Origin: Acidimicrobiia bacterium
GTDB taxonomy: Bacteria; Actinomycetota; Acidimicrobiia; IMCC26256; PALSA-555
Reading direction: 5' to 3'
DNA: 64,000 nucleotides
NCBI GenBank assembly: GCA_040881685.1
Contig: JBBECS010000002.1
Location: forward strand, 33,415-97,414
Shown here: positions 20,950-29,631 of the stretch, piece by piece
Layout of the letters: each line of letters starts with the position of its first letter
Position numbering within the stretch: the stretch's first letter is position 1
Notes under the pieces: generated by a model
What the model saw: the letters and a program-made list of their open reading frames with translations, nothing else
The model's database searches: none
What the model was told of the DNA's origin: nothing
Made by a program: the position numbers and the translations under genes

Positions 20950-21975
20950 TCAAGTCAATATCTTGCAGCCAGTTTCGATGGCTGACTCTTCGACGAGGGC
21001 TGCGGCGCGGCTGTACGCCTCGCCTGACTGCCAAACGCGGTCAGTGAGCACGTAGAGGTCGATCGCGCCAAGGACCGACAGCTCCTCGCGACCTTCAGCA
21101 CTGGCCTGCCCGACGATGACGGCGCGGTGCTCGACGTTCTCCTCGGCGGCCCACTCGATCACTCCGCCCACGACCTTGCCGTCGAAGCTCGTGAGGTCGA
21201 GCCTCCCCTCGCCGGTGACGACGAGGTCGGCGTTGCTCATCGCATCCTCGAGCCCGGCCGCCGCGGCCACCACCTCGAACCCGGGTTCGAGGCGCGCGCC
21301 GATCGCGGCCAGCCCCCCTGCGAGGCCGCCGGCCGCGCCGCCGCCTTCGAGCTCGGTGACGTCGACCCCGGTACGGGCGCGGAACTCGTCGGCCAGCCGT
21401 TCGAGCCGGCGCGCGAGGAGCGAGACTTGCGCCGCGCTGGCGCCCTTCTGCGGGCCGTACACGCTCGCCGCGTCCAGGAACGGCGTGGTGACGTCACACG
21501 CCACCGTCACGTCGGCACCGGCCAGTGACCAGTCGAGCGCCTCGACGGCGGCGAGCCCACCGTCGGTCGACGCGCTCCCGCCAACGCCGACGACGACGCG
21601 TGTCGCGCCACCGCGAAGAGCGGCGGCAATCAGCTCGCCGGTGCCACGCGTCGACGCCCGGAGCGGGTCGTTGCGCATGCTCACGAGTGAGAGCCCACTC
21701 GACCTCGCCATCTCGACCACGGCCGTGCCGTCGGGAAGCACCGCATACTCCGCCTCGACCGGGTCCCCCAATGGGCCGGTGACCCGCGCCGTTCGAGCGG
21801 ATCCACCGCGCGCGGCAACGAGCGCATCGAGCGTGCCCTCCCCTCCATCCGCGAGCGGAATCTGGAGCACGTCGTCGAAGCCGGCTTGCTCGAGGCCTCG
21901 GGCGATCGCGGCCGCAGCCTCCGAGGCCGTGAGGGTGCCTCGGAACTTGTCCGGACACGCGATTGCGAAGGGCAC
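20950..21975 (-). CDS. glxK: Glycerate kinase (GlxK family)
   Basis: 341 residues with the family start FAIACPDKFRGTLTASEAAAAIARGL, the Gly-rich loop LADGGEGTLDALV and a VVGVGGSASTDGG block. It phosphorylates D-glycerate, usually to 2-phosphoglycerate in this family. It lies between gpgS and treT but on the opposite strand. A link is plausible: breakdown of glucosylglycerate gives glycerate, which this enzyme would return to glycolysis. That link is inference from position only. Confidence 0.88.
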   Translation of the reverse strand: MPFAIACPDKFRGTLTASEAAAAIARGLEQAGFDDVLQIPLADGGEGTLDALVAARGGSARTARVTGPLGDPVEAEYAVLPDGTAVVEMARSSGLSLVSMRNDPLRASTRGTGELIAAALRGGATRVVVGVGGSASTDGGLAAVEALDWSLAGADVTVACDVTTPFLDAASVYGPQKGASAAQVSLLARRLERLADEFRARTGVDVTELEGGGAAGGLAGGLAAIGARLEPGFEVVAAAAGLEDAMSNADLVVTGEGRLDLTSFDGKVVGGVIEWAAEENVEHRAVIVGQASAEGREELSVLGAIDLYVLTDRVWQSGEAYSRAAALVEESAIETGCKILT

Positions 21976-21994
21976 GGTGGATAGATTGGCCGCG

Positions 21995-23269
21995 ATGCTC
22001 GAGCGTGTCCCGCTCCTGGAAAAGGAGCTCGCGGACTACGCAGCGATCGTCGGCGACGAAGCCATGGCCGAGATCACGCGCCTGGCCGAGCCTCTGAAGG
22101 GGGCTCGGGTCCTGCACATCAACGCCACGGCGTATGGCGGAGGGGTCGCCGAGCTCCTGGCCACGCACGTGCCCCTGTTGCGCTCGCTCGGCATGGACGC
22201 CGAATGGCAGGTCATGCACGGGAGCGACGAGTTCTTCGCGATCACGAAGCACGTCCACAACGCGCTCCAGGGTGCCGAGATCGAGTGGACGCCGGCCATG
22301 CAACGCACGTACCTCGAGCGCAACCTCGACAACGCGCTCGCGCTCCGGGACGGGTGGGACTTCGTCATCGTCCACGATCCACAGCCGGCCGCGATCCTGA
22401 GCTTCTTGCACGACTCGGCACTCGCACGCTCGCCGGCGCGGTGGATGTGGCGCTGTCACATCGACCTCACCGTCGCGAATCCCGCGGTCTGGGAGTTCTT
22501 CCGCCCGTTCGTCGAGCAGTACCACGCGTCCGTGTGGACGATGCCGGAGTTCGTGCCCCCGTCGCTGAAGATGGACCGCGTCGTACATGCGCCGCCGTGC
22601 ATCGACCCGCTCTCGGTGAAGAACCTCGACCTACCGATGCCGTTCTGCGTGGAGATCACCAAGCAGTACGGGATCGATCCCAACCGGCCGATCATGTGCC
22701 AGGTCAGTCGGTACGACCCGTGGAAGGACCCGGTCGGCGTCATCGAGGCGTACCGGATCGTGCGGGAGCAGATCCCCGACGCTCAGCTGCTGCTCGCCGG
22801 CTCGATGGCGACGGACGACCCGGAGGGCTTTCGGGTCTGGGATCAGACCGAGGAAGCGCGCGCCGGCGATCGCGACATCCACCTGCTCTCCAACCTGCAC
22901 CAGGTCGGCGCGGTCCAGATCAATGCGTTCCAGCGCATCGCCGACGTCACCGTGCAGAAGTCGTTGCGTGAGGGATTCGGGCTCACCGTGAGTGAAGCGC
23001 TGTGGAAGGGACGCCCAGTCGTCGGTGGGCGTGCCGGTGGCATCAAGCTCCAGATCCGCGACGGCTTCGACGGGTACCTCGTGGACTCGGTCGAAGAGTG
23101 TGCGCAACGAACTGTCGACCTGCTCGCTGACCCGGAGGGCTCCAGCAAGATGGGCGAGCAAGGCCGCGAGCACGTGCGTCAGAACTTCCTCGCGACCCGC
23201 GAGCTCACCGACTGGCTCACGCTGTTCACTGCGCTCTCGAAGCCCGCGCCATCGCCCGCAAGCTCGTGA
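21995..23269 (+). CDS. treT: Trehalose synthase, glycosyltransferring type (TreT-like)
   Basis: A 424-residue GT4 glycosyltransferase. The N-terminal Rossmann domain has HINATAYGGGVAELL, which binds the acceptor. The C-terminal domain has QVSRYDPWKDPVGVIEAY and the nucleotide-sugar motif KSLREGFGLTVSEALWKGRP. TreT joins NDP-glucose to glucose to give trehalose in one reversible step. The ATG at 21995 is preferred over longer frames that overlap glycerate kinase on the other strand. Its TGA overlaps the GTG of the GT20 gene by four bases, so the two are translated together. Confidence 0.82.
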   Translation: MLERVPLLEKELADYAAIVGDEAMAEITRLAEPLKGARVLHINATAYGGGVAELLATHVPLLRSLGMDAEWQVMHGSDEFFAITKHVHNALQGAEIEWTPAMQRTYLERNLDNALALRDGWDFVIVHDPQPAAILSFLHDSALARSPARWMWRCHIDLTVANPAVWEFFRPFVEQYHASVWTMPEFVPPSLKMDRVVHAPPCIDPLSVKNLDLPMPFCVEITKQYGIDPNRPIMCQVSRYDPWKDPVGVIEAYRIVREQIPDAQLLLAGSMATDDPEGFRVWDQTEEARAGDRDIHLLSNLHQVGAVQINAFQRIADVTVQKSLREGFGLTVSEALWKGRPVVGGRAGGIKLQIRDGFDGYLVDSVEECAQRTVDLLADPEGSSKMGEQGREHVRQNFLATRELTDWLTLFTALSKPAPSPASS

Positions 23270-24651
23270 CCGTCGTCGTCTCCAATCGCGGACCGTTCCA
23301 GTTCGCGCGCACGAGCGACGGTGGCTTCGAGGCCAAGCCCGGGTCCGGAGGAGTCGCCAGCACGCTGCGCCCCCTCCTGACCTCTGGCGCGGCGGGGCCC
23401 AACGCCACGTGGATCGCCGCCGCGCTCGATGACGATGACCGCGCCGCGTCGCGCGAGGGAGCCGCGGATGTACCCGGTATCGCGCTCCGACTGCTCGACC
23501 ACGACCCCGACGTCCACCGGCTCTACTACGACGTCGTCTCGAACGGAACGCTGTGGTTCCTGCACCACGGCCTCTTCGATCTCGTGCGCCGGCCGCGCTT
23601 CGACCACCGATTCCGCGAGGCGTGGGCCGCCTACGAGCTGGTGAACCGCAGCTTCGCCGACGCGGTGGCCGAGCTCGCGGGCGACGGCGACACCGTGCTC
23701 GTGCAGGACTACCACCTGGCGCTGGTCGCAGAGATGGTGAACCGGCTGCGTCCCGACCTGCGCGTCGTGCATTTCACGCACACCGCGTTCTGTGGTCCGA
23801 ACTCGATTCGAGTGCTCCCCGACGAGGTCGCGGCCTCACTGTGTCGTTCGATGGCATGCAGCGCCGCGGGCTTCCACTCCGTCCGCTGGGCGCGCGCCTA
23901 CGAGGCATCCGCGCGCGAGGTGCTCGGGGATGAGGCGGAGCTTGGCCCGACGTTCGTGGCTCCCCTCGCGCCCGACCCCGATGAGCTCGCACGGGTCGCC
24001 GAGTCGCCAGAGGCGACGACGGCGGGCGCTGAGATCGACGACATCGTCGGGGACCGCCAGCTCGTGGTGCGCGTCGACCGCATCGATCCTTCGAAGAACA
24101 TCGCTCGAGGCTTCGCGGCATATGACCTGTTGCTCACCGAGCATCGGGAATGGCGAGAACAGATCGTGTTCGTGGCTCGACTGACATCGTCGCGCCAGAC
24201 ACTGCCCGAGTATCTCGCATACACCAACGAGGTGGAGCAGGCAGCGGCGCGGGTCAACGAGCGGTGGGCGACCAAGGACTGGCAGCCCGTGGTGCTCGAT
24301 ACGACGGACGACTACCCGCGAACTGTCGCCGTGCTCAAACGATCCGACGTGCTGCTCGTGAATCCTCTGAAGGACGGACTCAATCTCGTGGCGATGGAAG
24401 GTCCCCTCGTGAACGATCGCAACGGCGTCGTGTGCTTGTCACGCGACGCCGGTGCTTGGGACCTGCTCGGTGAGTCGGCGTTGCCCATCCACCCGTTCGA
24501 CTTGGAGCAGACGGCCAACACATTGCATCAAGCCCTGTCGATGCCCGCGAAGGAACGTTCGAGCCGCGCGGGTCGGTTGCGGGAGCTGACGGCGGCGCGC
24601 ACCCCCCGAAACTGGCTCGACGACCAGCTCAAGGCTGCCGGCGCGCGCTGA
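23266..24651 (+). CDS. otsA: Trehalose-6-phosphate synthase (GT20, actinobacterial type)
   Basis: 461 residues of GT20 fold. The start TVVVSNRGPFQF is typical of OtsA. VQDYHLALV corresponds to the HDYHL motif, FTHTAFC to HTPFP, RVDRIDPSKNI supplies the Arg/Lys that bind the donor phosphates, and NPLKDGLNLVAMEG matches the donor-binding Glu loop. Differences from the E. coli enzyme are wide, so another acceptor such as glycerol 3-phosphate cannot be ruled out. It overlaps treT by a GTGA junction and runs 23 bases into the convergent otsB gene. Confidence 0.82.
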   Translation: MTVVVSNRGPFQFARTSDGGFEAKPGSGGVASTLRPLLTSGAAGPNATWIAAALDDDDRAASREGAADVPGIALRLLDHDPDVHRLYYDVVSNGTLWFLHHGLFDLVRRPRFDHRFREAWAAYELVNRSFADAVAELAGDGDTVLVQDYHLALVAEMVNRLRPDLRVVHFTHTAFCGPNSIRVLPDEVAASLCRSMACSAAGFHSVRWARAYEASAREVLGDEAELGPTFVAPLAPDPDELARVAESPEATTAGAEIDDIVGDRQLVVRVDRIDPSKNIARGFAAYDLLLTEHREWREQIVFVARLTSSRQTLPEYLAYTNEVEQAAARVNERWATKDWQPVVLDTTDDYPRTVAVLKRSDVLLVNPLKDGLNLVAMEGPLVNDRNGVVCLSRDAGAWDLLGESALPIHPFDLEQTANTLHQALSMPAKERSSRAGRLRELTAARTPRNWLDDQLKAAGAR

Positions 24652-25417
24652 CCGCGTCGGCGAGCTCGGTCAAGAGCGCGGCCAACCCGGCCGGTCCGTC
24701 CACGATCACGTGGGCCAGCTCGAGCAGCTCGGGTGGCGCCTCGGTGGAACGCACCGCGATGCGCACGGCCTGTGGCGTGCGATCCACGTCGCCGAACTCC
24801 TGGGCGAAGGCGGCGAGATCGCCGGAGTCGTCTCCCGCGAACGCCTTGCTCTCATACCGGTATGCGAGCCCTTGGAACACCGTCCCCTTGTCGACGGGCA
24901 CGGGCGGGCGTAGCTCGCAGGCCTTGCGGCCGGGCTGCATCGCGAGACCGTGTTCGACGGCCAGCGCTGAGAGGTCGTCGGGATCGGGCTCATCGTTCGG
25001 TGCAGTGCGCCAATGGACGGTGAACGCGATCTCGCCCTTGCGCTCGATCCGGAGCGCCGGCCATCGCTCCTCGGCCTGCGCGGCTGCTCGGGCGACGGCA
25101 CCCACGTACTCGACGGCACGCGGATCGAGCTCGACGCGACCGTCGACAAGGCGTTCCAATCCGTACTGACCGATGAGCACGACGTCGTCGATCGGGATCT
25201 TTTCGCGGAGAAACTCGACCGGGCGGCCACTCACCACCGCGACGAGACCAAGGTGTTCGGAAAGCGTTCGAAGCGCGCTGAGCGATTCAGGAAGTGGCGC
25301 GGCGGTGGCGGGATCGTTGACGATCGGCGCGAGCGTGCCGTCGAAGTCAGAGACGAACGCACTGGTGCGCTGTTCGAGTGGTCGAGCGAAGTACTCGAGG
25401 CGTGCGGGCAGCGTCAC
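24629..25417 (-). CDS. otsB: Trehalose-6-phosphate phosphatase
   Basis: A 262-residue HAD-superfamily phosphatase. Motif I is VSDFDGTLAPI with both catalytic Asp residues, motif II VVSGRP, and the C-terminal motif YESKAFAGDDSGDLAAF carries the acidic metal ligands. GQYGLERL and KACELRPPVPVDKG are typical of trehalose phosphatases. It removes phosphate from the GT20 product. It is convergent with otsA and overlaps it by 23 bases, an unusual layout for an enzyme pair that works in sequence. Confidence 0.9.
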   Translation of the reverse strand: MTLPARLEYFARPLEQRTSAFVSDFDGTLAPIVNDPATAAPLPESLSALRTLSEHLGLVAVVSGRPVEFLREKIPIDDVVLIGQYGLERLVDGRVELDPRAVEYVGAVARAAAQAEERWPALRIERKGEIAFTVHWRTAPNDEPDPDDLSALAVEHGLAMQPGRKACELRPPVPVDKGTVFQGLAYRYESKAFAGDDSGDLAAFAQEFGDVDRTPQAVRIAVRSTEAPPELLELAHVIVDGPAGLAALLTELADAVSARRQP

Positions 25418-25426
25418 GCCGCAGGG

Positions 25427-25909
25427 TTACTTGCCGACGACGACGATGCAGTTGACGAACTCAGCACCGGCGGGCGGCGCCGCGGGGAACTCGACGATCG
25501 TGGAGTTGGCCACCACCGTCAAGAGCTGCTCCGCTTCCTTCTCGTAGCCCGCTAGGCACGCGACCGTGGAGCCGGTCTGCTCCTGGGCCGCGTTCTCGAC
25601 CGTCGGGGTCTGGTAGCCGAGACCACGGAGCTTGTTTGCCTGCACTCCCGCTGCCTGGCTCACGCCGGAGGCGTTGTACACCGCCACGATGACTTCCTGC
25701 GGGACGCGAGCGTCGCTGCCCGTCGTCGTGGTGACCTTGCCGTTGCCGTTGCCCGATGCGCTCCCCGGGAGGGGCGAACCCTCCTCGACGACCTGGAGCA
25801 GGACGATCCCGATCACCACGGCGACACCGATGAGGATCCCGCCCCGCGCCGCGGTGCGGAGCAGACGATCGCTCGCGGAACGCCCCCGTGCGTGCGCGAT
25901 TGACGTCAT
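25427..25909 (-). CDS. LytR C-terminal domain protein, membrane-anchored
   Basis: 160 residues from the ATG at 25909: a basic N-terminus, one membrane segment (AARGGILIGVAVVIGIVLLQ) and an outer LytR_C domain (EVIVAVYNASGVSQAAGVQA) without the LytR-CpsA-Psr catalytic domain. Such stand-alone LytR_C proteins are common in actinobacteria and probably act at the cell wall; their function is not known. The start overlaps the DUF3263 stop (ATGA). Confidence 0.8.
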   Translation of the reverse strand: MTSIAHARGRSASDRLLRTAARGGILIGVAVVIGIVLLQVVEEGSPLPGSASGNGNGKVTTTTGSDARVPQEVIVAVYNASGVSQAAGVQANKLRGLGYQTPTVENAAQEQTGSTVACLAGYEKEAEQLLTVVANSTIVEFPAAPPAGAEFVNCIVVVGK

Positions 25910-26211
25910 CGCGCTCTCGGATCGGCGCGAGGACCTTCGTACCGGGCACGCCGGCGGAGGTCTCGGTATCGGCGGATGCGCTTCACAGTCAAGGCGTCGT
26001 AGGCGAGCGCAAGTGGATGTTCGATCAGCTCGCCGAGACGCCGATAGTAGCGAGTCGTCGACATGTTCAACCGCGCGCGGATGTTTTGCTCCTTGGCGCC
26101 GGGCAGTTGCCACCAGGAGCGTTCGAAATCGAGGATGGCGCGATCACGCGCCGAGAGTTCCACCGGGGGCCGAGTATGGCCGCCATGCTGTGCGAGTCCG
26201 TGGATATCCAC
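25906..26211 (-). CDS. DUF3263 protein
   Basis: 101 residues, basic. The block LSARDRAILDFERSWWQLPG and MSTTRYYRRLGELIEHPLAL match DUF3263, a short helix-turn-helix-like family found with LytR_C proteins across actinobacteria. DNA binding is likely from fold and charge but unproven. The GTG at 26211 is the longest start; GTG at codon 17 is an alternative. It is coupled to the LytR_C gene by an ATGA overlap. Confidence 0.8.
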   Translation of the reverse strand: MDIHGLAQHGGHTRPPVELSARDRAILDFERSWWQLPGAKEQNIRARLNMSTTRYYRRLGELIEHPLALAYDALTVKRIRRYRDLRRRARYEGPRADPRAR

Positions 26212-26260
26212 GCGAACCGCCCAGGACTACGATTCGGCGCCACGCGAACCAGGGGGACGG

Positions 26261-26689
26261 ATGAGCAGCGGCTACGACCGGGGTGTGTACCTCATGTACC
26301 TCGCGCGGGTGCCCTTGTTCAGCGCATGCTCGACACGGGAGCTCGAAGAGGTCGCGGACCTCGCGACACCACGCACCGTGAACATTGGTGAAGAGCTCGT
26401 GCACGAGGGCGACGCCGGCGAGGAGTTCTTCGTGATCGCTTCGGGGTCTGCATTGGTGCGCAGGAGCGGCGATGTCGTCGCCACGCTCGACGACGGTGCC
26501 TACTTCGGTGAGCTCGCGCTCTTCGACTTCGCACCGCGAAACGCAACGGTCACGGCCACGACGCCACTCGCGGCGATCGTTCTCACCCGTGACGCGTTCC
26601 GAAAGCTGCTAGGTGACTCCGCGGCGATTCGTGACGCATTGCTCACGGGCATGGCCCGCCGCCTGCACGAGCTCGACGGCAAAGCCTGA
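26261..26689 (+). CDS. Cyclic-nucleotide-binding-domain protein
   Basis: 142 residues that are almost wholly one cNMP-binding beta-roll: LFSACSTRELEEVADL, VHEGDAGEEFFVIASGSALV and the phosphate-binding cassette GAYFGELALFDFAPRNATV. No DNA-binding domain follows. The ATG at 26261 is chosen because AGGGGGA lies seven bases upstream; longer frames overlap DUF3263. It resembles the protein at 62859-63302, so the genome has a small paralogous set of single-domain cNMP sensors. The ligand and partner are unknown. Confidence 0.83.
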   Translation: MSSGYDRGVYLMYLARVPLFSACSTRELEEVADLATPRTVNIGEELVHEGDAGEEFFVIASGSALVRRSGDVVATLDDGAYFGELALFDFAPRNATVTATTPLAAIVLTRDAFRKLLGDSAAIRDALLTGMARRLHELDGKA

Positions 26690-26761
26690 ACGTCTGCTCT
26701 AGAGCGCGTGCGCGGCGAAGCCCTTCCGTCTTATCGGCGGAGGGTACAGCGGAATTCTCGG

Positions 26762-26834
26762 AGCCGGGTGTCGGACTCGAACCGACGACATCTGCTTTAC
26801 AAGAGCAGTGCTCTACCAACTGAGCTAACCCGGC
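26762..26834 (-). tRNA. tRNA-Thr (anticodon TGT)
   Basis: A 73-base tRNA on the minus strand. The acceptor stem GCCGGGT pairs with ACCCGGC, the D-arm is AGCTCAGTTGGTAGAGC, the anticodon loop CTTGTAA sits on a CTGCT/AGCAG stem, and the T-arm is GTCGGTTCGAGTCCGAC. The anticodon TGT lies at 26799-26801. The 3' CCA is not encoded. Confidence 0.96.
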
Positions 26835-26846
26835 GCGACAACAAGG

Positions 26847-27710
26847 CTACCGGGCACGATGGCGGGCGACCTCGAAACACGCAACGGCGGCCGCGGTGGA
26901 CACGTTGAGCGACTCGACATGACCGTGACGCGGGATTGCCGCGAGCACGTCACAGCGTTCGGTTGCCAAGCGCGACAGACCACGACCCTCGGCACCGAAC
27001 ACGAGCGCGACGGGCCCGTCCGCCACCGTGAGCTCGTACACGGATGACGGGGCATCCGCATCCCAGCCGACAGTCCACACCCCCGCCCGCGACATCTGTT
27101 CGAGCGCCGCAGGCACACCGCCGACGAGTGCGATCGGGAGATGCTCGACCGCGCCCGCCGCGGCCTTCACTGCGGCAGGGCTGAGCGACGCGGCGCGGTG
27201 GCGCGGCAGCACGGCACCCGTGACGCCGGCACTCTCGGCGACGCGCAGCACCGCACCGAGGTTGCGGGGGTCGGTGATGCCATCGAGCACGACGAGGAAG
27301 ATGTCGGGCCGAGCGGTCAGATCACCGAGCGGGACTGCGGCAACGGGCGCGGCGAGCGCCACAACCCCTTGAGGGGCCTCGATGCGCGACTCGGCGCGCA
27401 CGCGGTCGGCGTCGACAAGGCGGATGGTCGCGCTCGCTGCGGCCGCAAGCTCGGCGATCTCGTCGAGCAGCGGGCTCGCGTCCTGGCCGCGGGCCATCCA
27501 CACCGTCTGCACATGACGCTTCCCCGCCACGAGCAGCTCCCGCACCGCGCGCCGCCCAGGCACGCGATCTCCGCCCAGATCCTTGGTCGCACTCGCTGCG
27601 GGGCGGGAACCAGCCTGCTGGTCGGCTCCGCGGGCTCCGCCTCCTGCACGCCGAGCGGCGGAGCCACTCGGCGTGCGCCCCGCGGACGCTCGCCGCTCCC
27701 GCGAGCTCAC
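26847..27710 (-). CDS. rlmB: 23S rRNA 2'-O-methyltransferase, TrmH/SpoU family
   Basis: The C-terminal 240 residues form a SPOUT methyltransferase: GRRAVRELLVAG substrate domain start, LDGITDPRNLGAVLRVAESA (motif 1), LVFGAEGRGLSRL (motif 2) and IPRHGHVESLNVSTAAAVA (motif 3, knot). It probably methylates G2251 of 23S rRNA. The longest frame starts at a GTG at 27710 that overlaps the cysS stop, but its first 45 or so residues are Arg/Ala/Gly-rich and encoded by repeat B. The GTG at 27563 (VPGRRAVREL) is an alternative start. Both are possible; coupling favours the first, family length the second. Confidence 0.85.
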   Translation of the reverse strand: MSSRERRASAGRTPSGSAARRAGGGARGADQQAGSRPAASATKDLGGDRVPGRRAVRELLVAGKRHVQTVWMARGQDASPLLDEIAELAAAASATIRLVDADRVRAESRIEAPQGVVALAAPVAAVPLGDLTARPDIFLVVLDGITDPRNLGAVLRVAESAGVTGAVLPRHRAASLSPAAVKAAAGAVEHLPIALVGGVPAALEQMSRAGVWTVGWDADAPSSVYELTVADGPVALVFGAEGRGLSRLATERCDVLAAIPRHGHVESLNVSTAAAVACFEVARHRAR

Positions 27711-27728
27711 TCGCTGCGCTCGTTCGCC
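27591..27728 (+). repeat. Interspersed repeat B, at the cysS-rlmB junction
   Basis: The block GGCGGGAACCAGC, TGCTGGTCGGCTCCG, CGGGCTCCGCCTCCTG and the tail GACGCTCGCCGC, GCGAGCTCACTCGCT is shared in order with the copy at 44182. It encodes the last residues of CysS (ANERSE) and the odd N-terminus of the long RlmB reading. Confidence 0.65.
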
Positions 27729-29101
27729 GCCTGCTTGTGCCAGATGGTGCCGGTGGGGGTGTCTTCGAGGGTGATGCCTCGGGCGGCGAGCTCGTCGCGG
27801 ACTCGGTCGGCGGTCGCGAAGTCCTTCGCCGCGCGGGCCGCCTCGCGCTCCGCCACGAGTCCGTCGACGTCGGCATCGGTGGCCTTGGCAACGTCAACCG
27901 TCACCCCCAGTGCGTCGGCGAGGTGGACGACCGTCGCGGTGAGCGACGCGGCACGATCCTTCTCGCCGTCGTCGATCGCCTGGTTCGCAGCCGTCACCGC
28001 CTCGAAGATGACCGCCAGTGTGCCCGGCGTTCCGAAGTCATCGTCCATCGCGGCCTGGAACCGGCCGACACACTCGCCGTCGAGTGGTGCGTCGGCGAAC
28101 GGACTTCCGGCTGCGGGTGCACGACGCGCCAGCGCGTCGAGGCGCGCAACTCCCTTGGCCGCGTCGGAAAGCTCGGTGTCGCCGAGCTCCGTCGCCTTGC
28201 GGTAGTGCGTCTGGAGCACGGCGAGCCGAAAGGCCCGACCTCCGTGGGCGTCGAGTGCTTGCTCGAGCGTCGTGAAGTTACCGAGTGACTTCGACATCTT
28301 CTCGCCATCGGTCACCACCATCCCCGAATGCATCCAGTGCCGCGCGAACGGATGCCCAGCCCCCTCGGCCTGCACGCGTTCGTTCTCGTGATGGGGGAAG
28401 ACCAGGTCGTCACCGGCGCCGTGAAGGTCGAATCCCTCACCGAGCAGATCCAGCGACATCGCCGAGCACTCGATGTGCCAGCCCGGGCGGCCTGGGCCCC
28501 ACGGCGAGTCCCACACGGGCTCACCGGGCTTCGCTCCCTTCCAGAGCGCGAAGTCGACCGGACTGCGCTTGCCTTCGTCGATGTCCACGCGGGCGCCCGC
28601 CGACTCGAGCAGCTGCTCGAGCGTGCGGTGCGGCAGTGCGCCGTATGACGGGAACGACGCAACGTCGAAGTACACGCCGCTTTCTGAGACGACGTACGCG
28701 TGGCCGGCACTGATGAGCTCGCCGATCAGCGAGATCATCTGCTCGACGTAATCGGTAGCGTGAGGGGTTTCGTCCGGTCGCTGCACATCGACCCGATCGA
28801 GTTGCTCCCAGTACGCCGCTTCGAACTGCTGCGCAACCTCGGACTCCGAGCCTCCCGACTCGTCCGCGCGGGCGATGATCTTGTCCTCTACATCGGTGAC
28901 GTTGCTCACGTAGTGCACGTCGAAGCCCGACCAGTGGAGGTAGCGACGAACGACGTCGAACACGACCGCTGTGCGCCCGTGGCCCACGTGGGGCACGTCG
29001 TACACGGTGGGACCGCACACATAGATCGCGACCTTGCCCGGATCGCGCAGCGCGAGCTCCACCTTCGCCCGCTGCATCGTGTCGTAGACGTGGACGGTCA
29101 T
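27707..29101 (-). CDS. cysS: Cysteinyl-tRNA synthetase
   Basis: A 464-residue class Ia synthetase. The zinc-binding start YVCGPTVYDVPHVGHGRT includes the HIGH-like motif, WHIECSAM and HHENERVQAE complete the zinc and active-site region, and KMSKSLGNF is the KMSKS loop. I place the start at the ATG at 29101 (MTVHVYDTMQ). A longer frame to 29344 would overlap ispF. It lies in the order ispD-ispF-cysS-rlmB, common in actinobacteria. Confidence 0.95.
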   Translation of the reverse strand: MTVHVYDTMQRAKVELALRDPGKVAIYVCGPTVYDVPHVGHGRTAVVFDVVRRYLHWSGFDVHYVSNVTDVEDKIIARADESGGSESEVAQQFEAAYWEQLDRVDVQRPDETPHATDYVEQMISLIGELISAGHAYVVSESGVYFDVASFPSYGALPHRTLEQLLESAGARVDIDEGKRSPVDFALWKGAKPGEPVWDSPWGPGRPGWHIECSAMSLDLLGEGFDLHGAGDDLVFPHHENERVQAEGAGHPFARHWMHSGMVVTDGEKMSKSLGNFTTLEQALDAHGGRAFRLAVLQTHYRKATELGDTELSDAAKGVARLDALARRAPAAGSPFADAPLDGECVGRFQAAMDDDFGTPGTLAVIFEAVTAANQAIDDGEKDRAASLTATVVHLADALGVTVDVAKATDADVDGLVAEREAARAAKDFATADRVRDELAARGITLEDTPTGTIWHKQAANERSE

Positions 29102-29124
29102 CGTCCGAGCGTACGCAGCCGGCG

Positions 29125-29631
29125 TCAGATCGCGGTGCCGGATTCGCTCGCCATGAGCAGCGCGACGGCCCACGCGGCGATGCCCTCGCCGCGCCCGACC
29201 GCGCCGACGCCTTCGGCGTGCTTGGGCTTCACGTTGACGGGTGCGCCCACGGCCTCGGCGAGGCAGGTCGCCATCGCGGCAACATGGTCGGCGAGACGGG
29301 GTCGCTCTGCAGCGATCACGAGATCGATGTTGACGACCGACCACCCCTCGGCGCGCAGTCGCTCCATCACCTCGCGCAACAACCCGATCGACGATGCATC
29401 GCGAAGGCGGTCGTCGGGAGCGGGAAACAACGTCCCGAGGTCGGGCAGGCCCGCGGCACCGAGCACGGCATCGGCGACCGCGTGCGCCGCGACATCCGCG
29501 TCGGAGTGGCCGGCGAGTCCTGGCGCGTCGGGGATGGTGACACCGCCGAGCACGAGCGGGCCATCGCCTGAGAAGGCGTGAACGTCGAAGCCGAGGCCCA
29601 CCCGCAATCCCGCTGCGCTCGGCACATTCAT
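29125..29631 (-). CDS. ispF: 2-C-methyl-D-erythritol 2,4-cyclodiphosphate synthase
   Basis: 168 residues with the zinc ligands Asp and His in LGFDVHAFSG and His in LAGHSDADVAAHAVADAVLG. It cyclises CDP-methylerythritol phosphate in the non-mevalonate isoprenoid pathway. The ATG at 29631 overlaps the ispD stop (ATGA), so the two enzymes are made together. Confidence 0.95.
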   Translation of the reverse strand: MNVPSAAGLRVGLGFDVHAFSGDGPLVLGGVTIPDAPGLAGHSDADVAAHAVADAVLGAAGLPDLGTLFPAPDDRLRDASSIGLLREVMERLRAEGWSVVNIDLVIAAERPRLADHVAAMATCLAEAVGAPVNVKPKHAEGVGAVGRGEGIAAWAVALLMASESGTAI

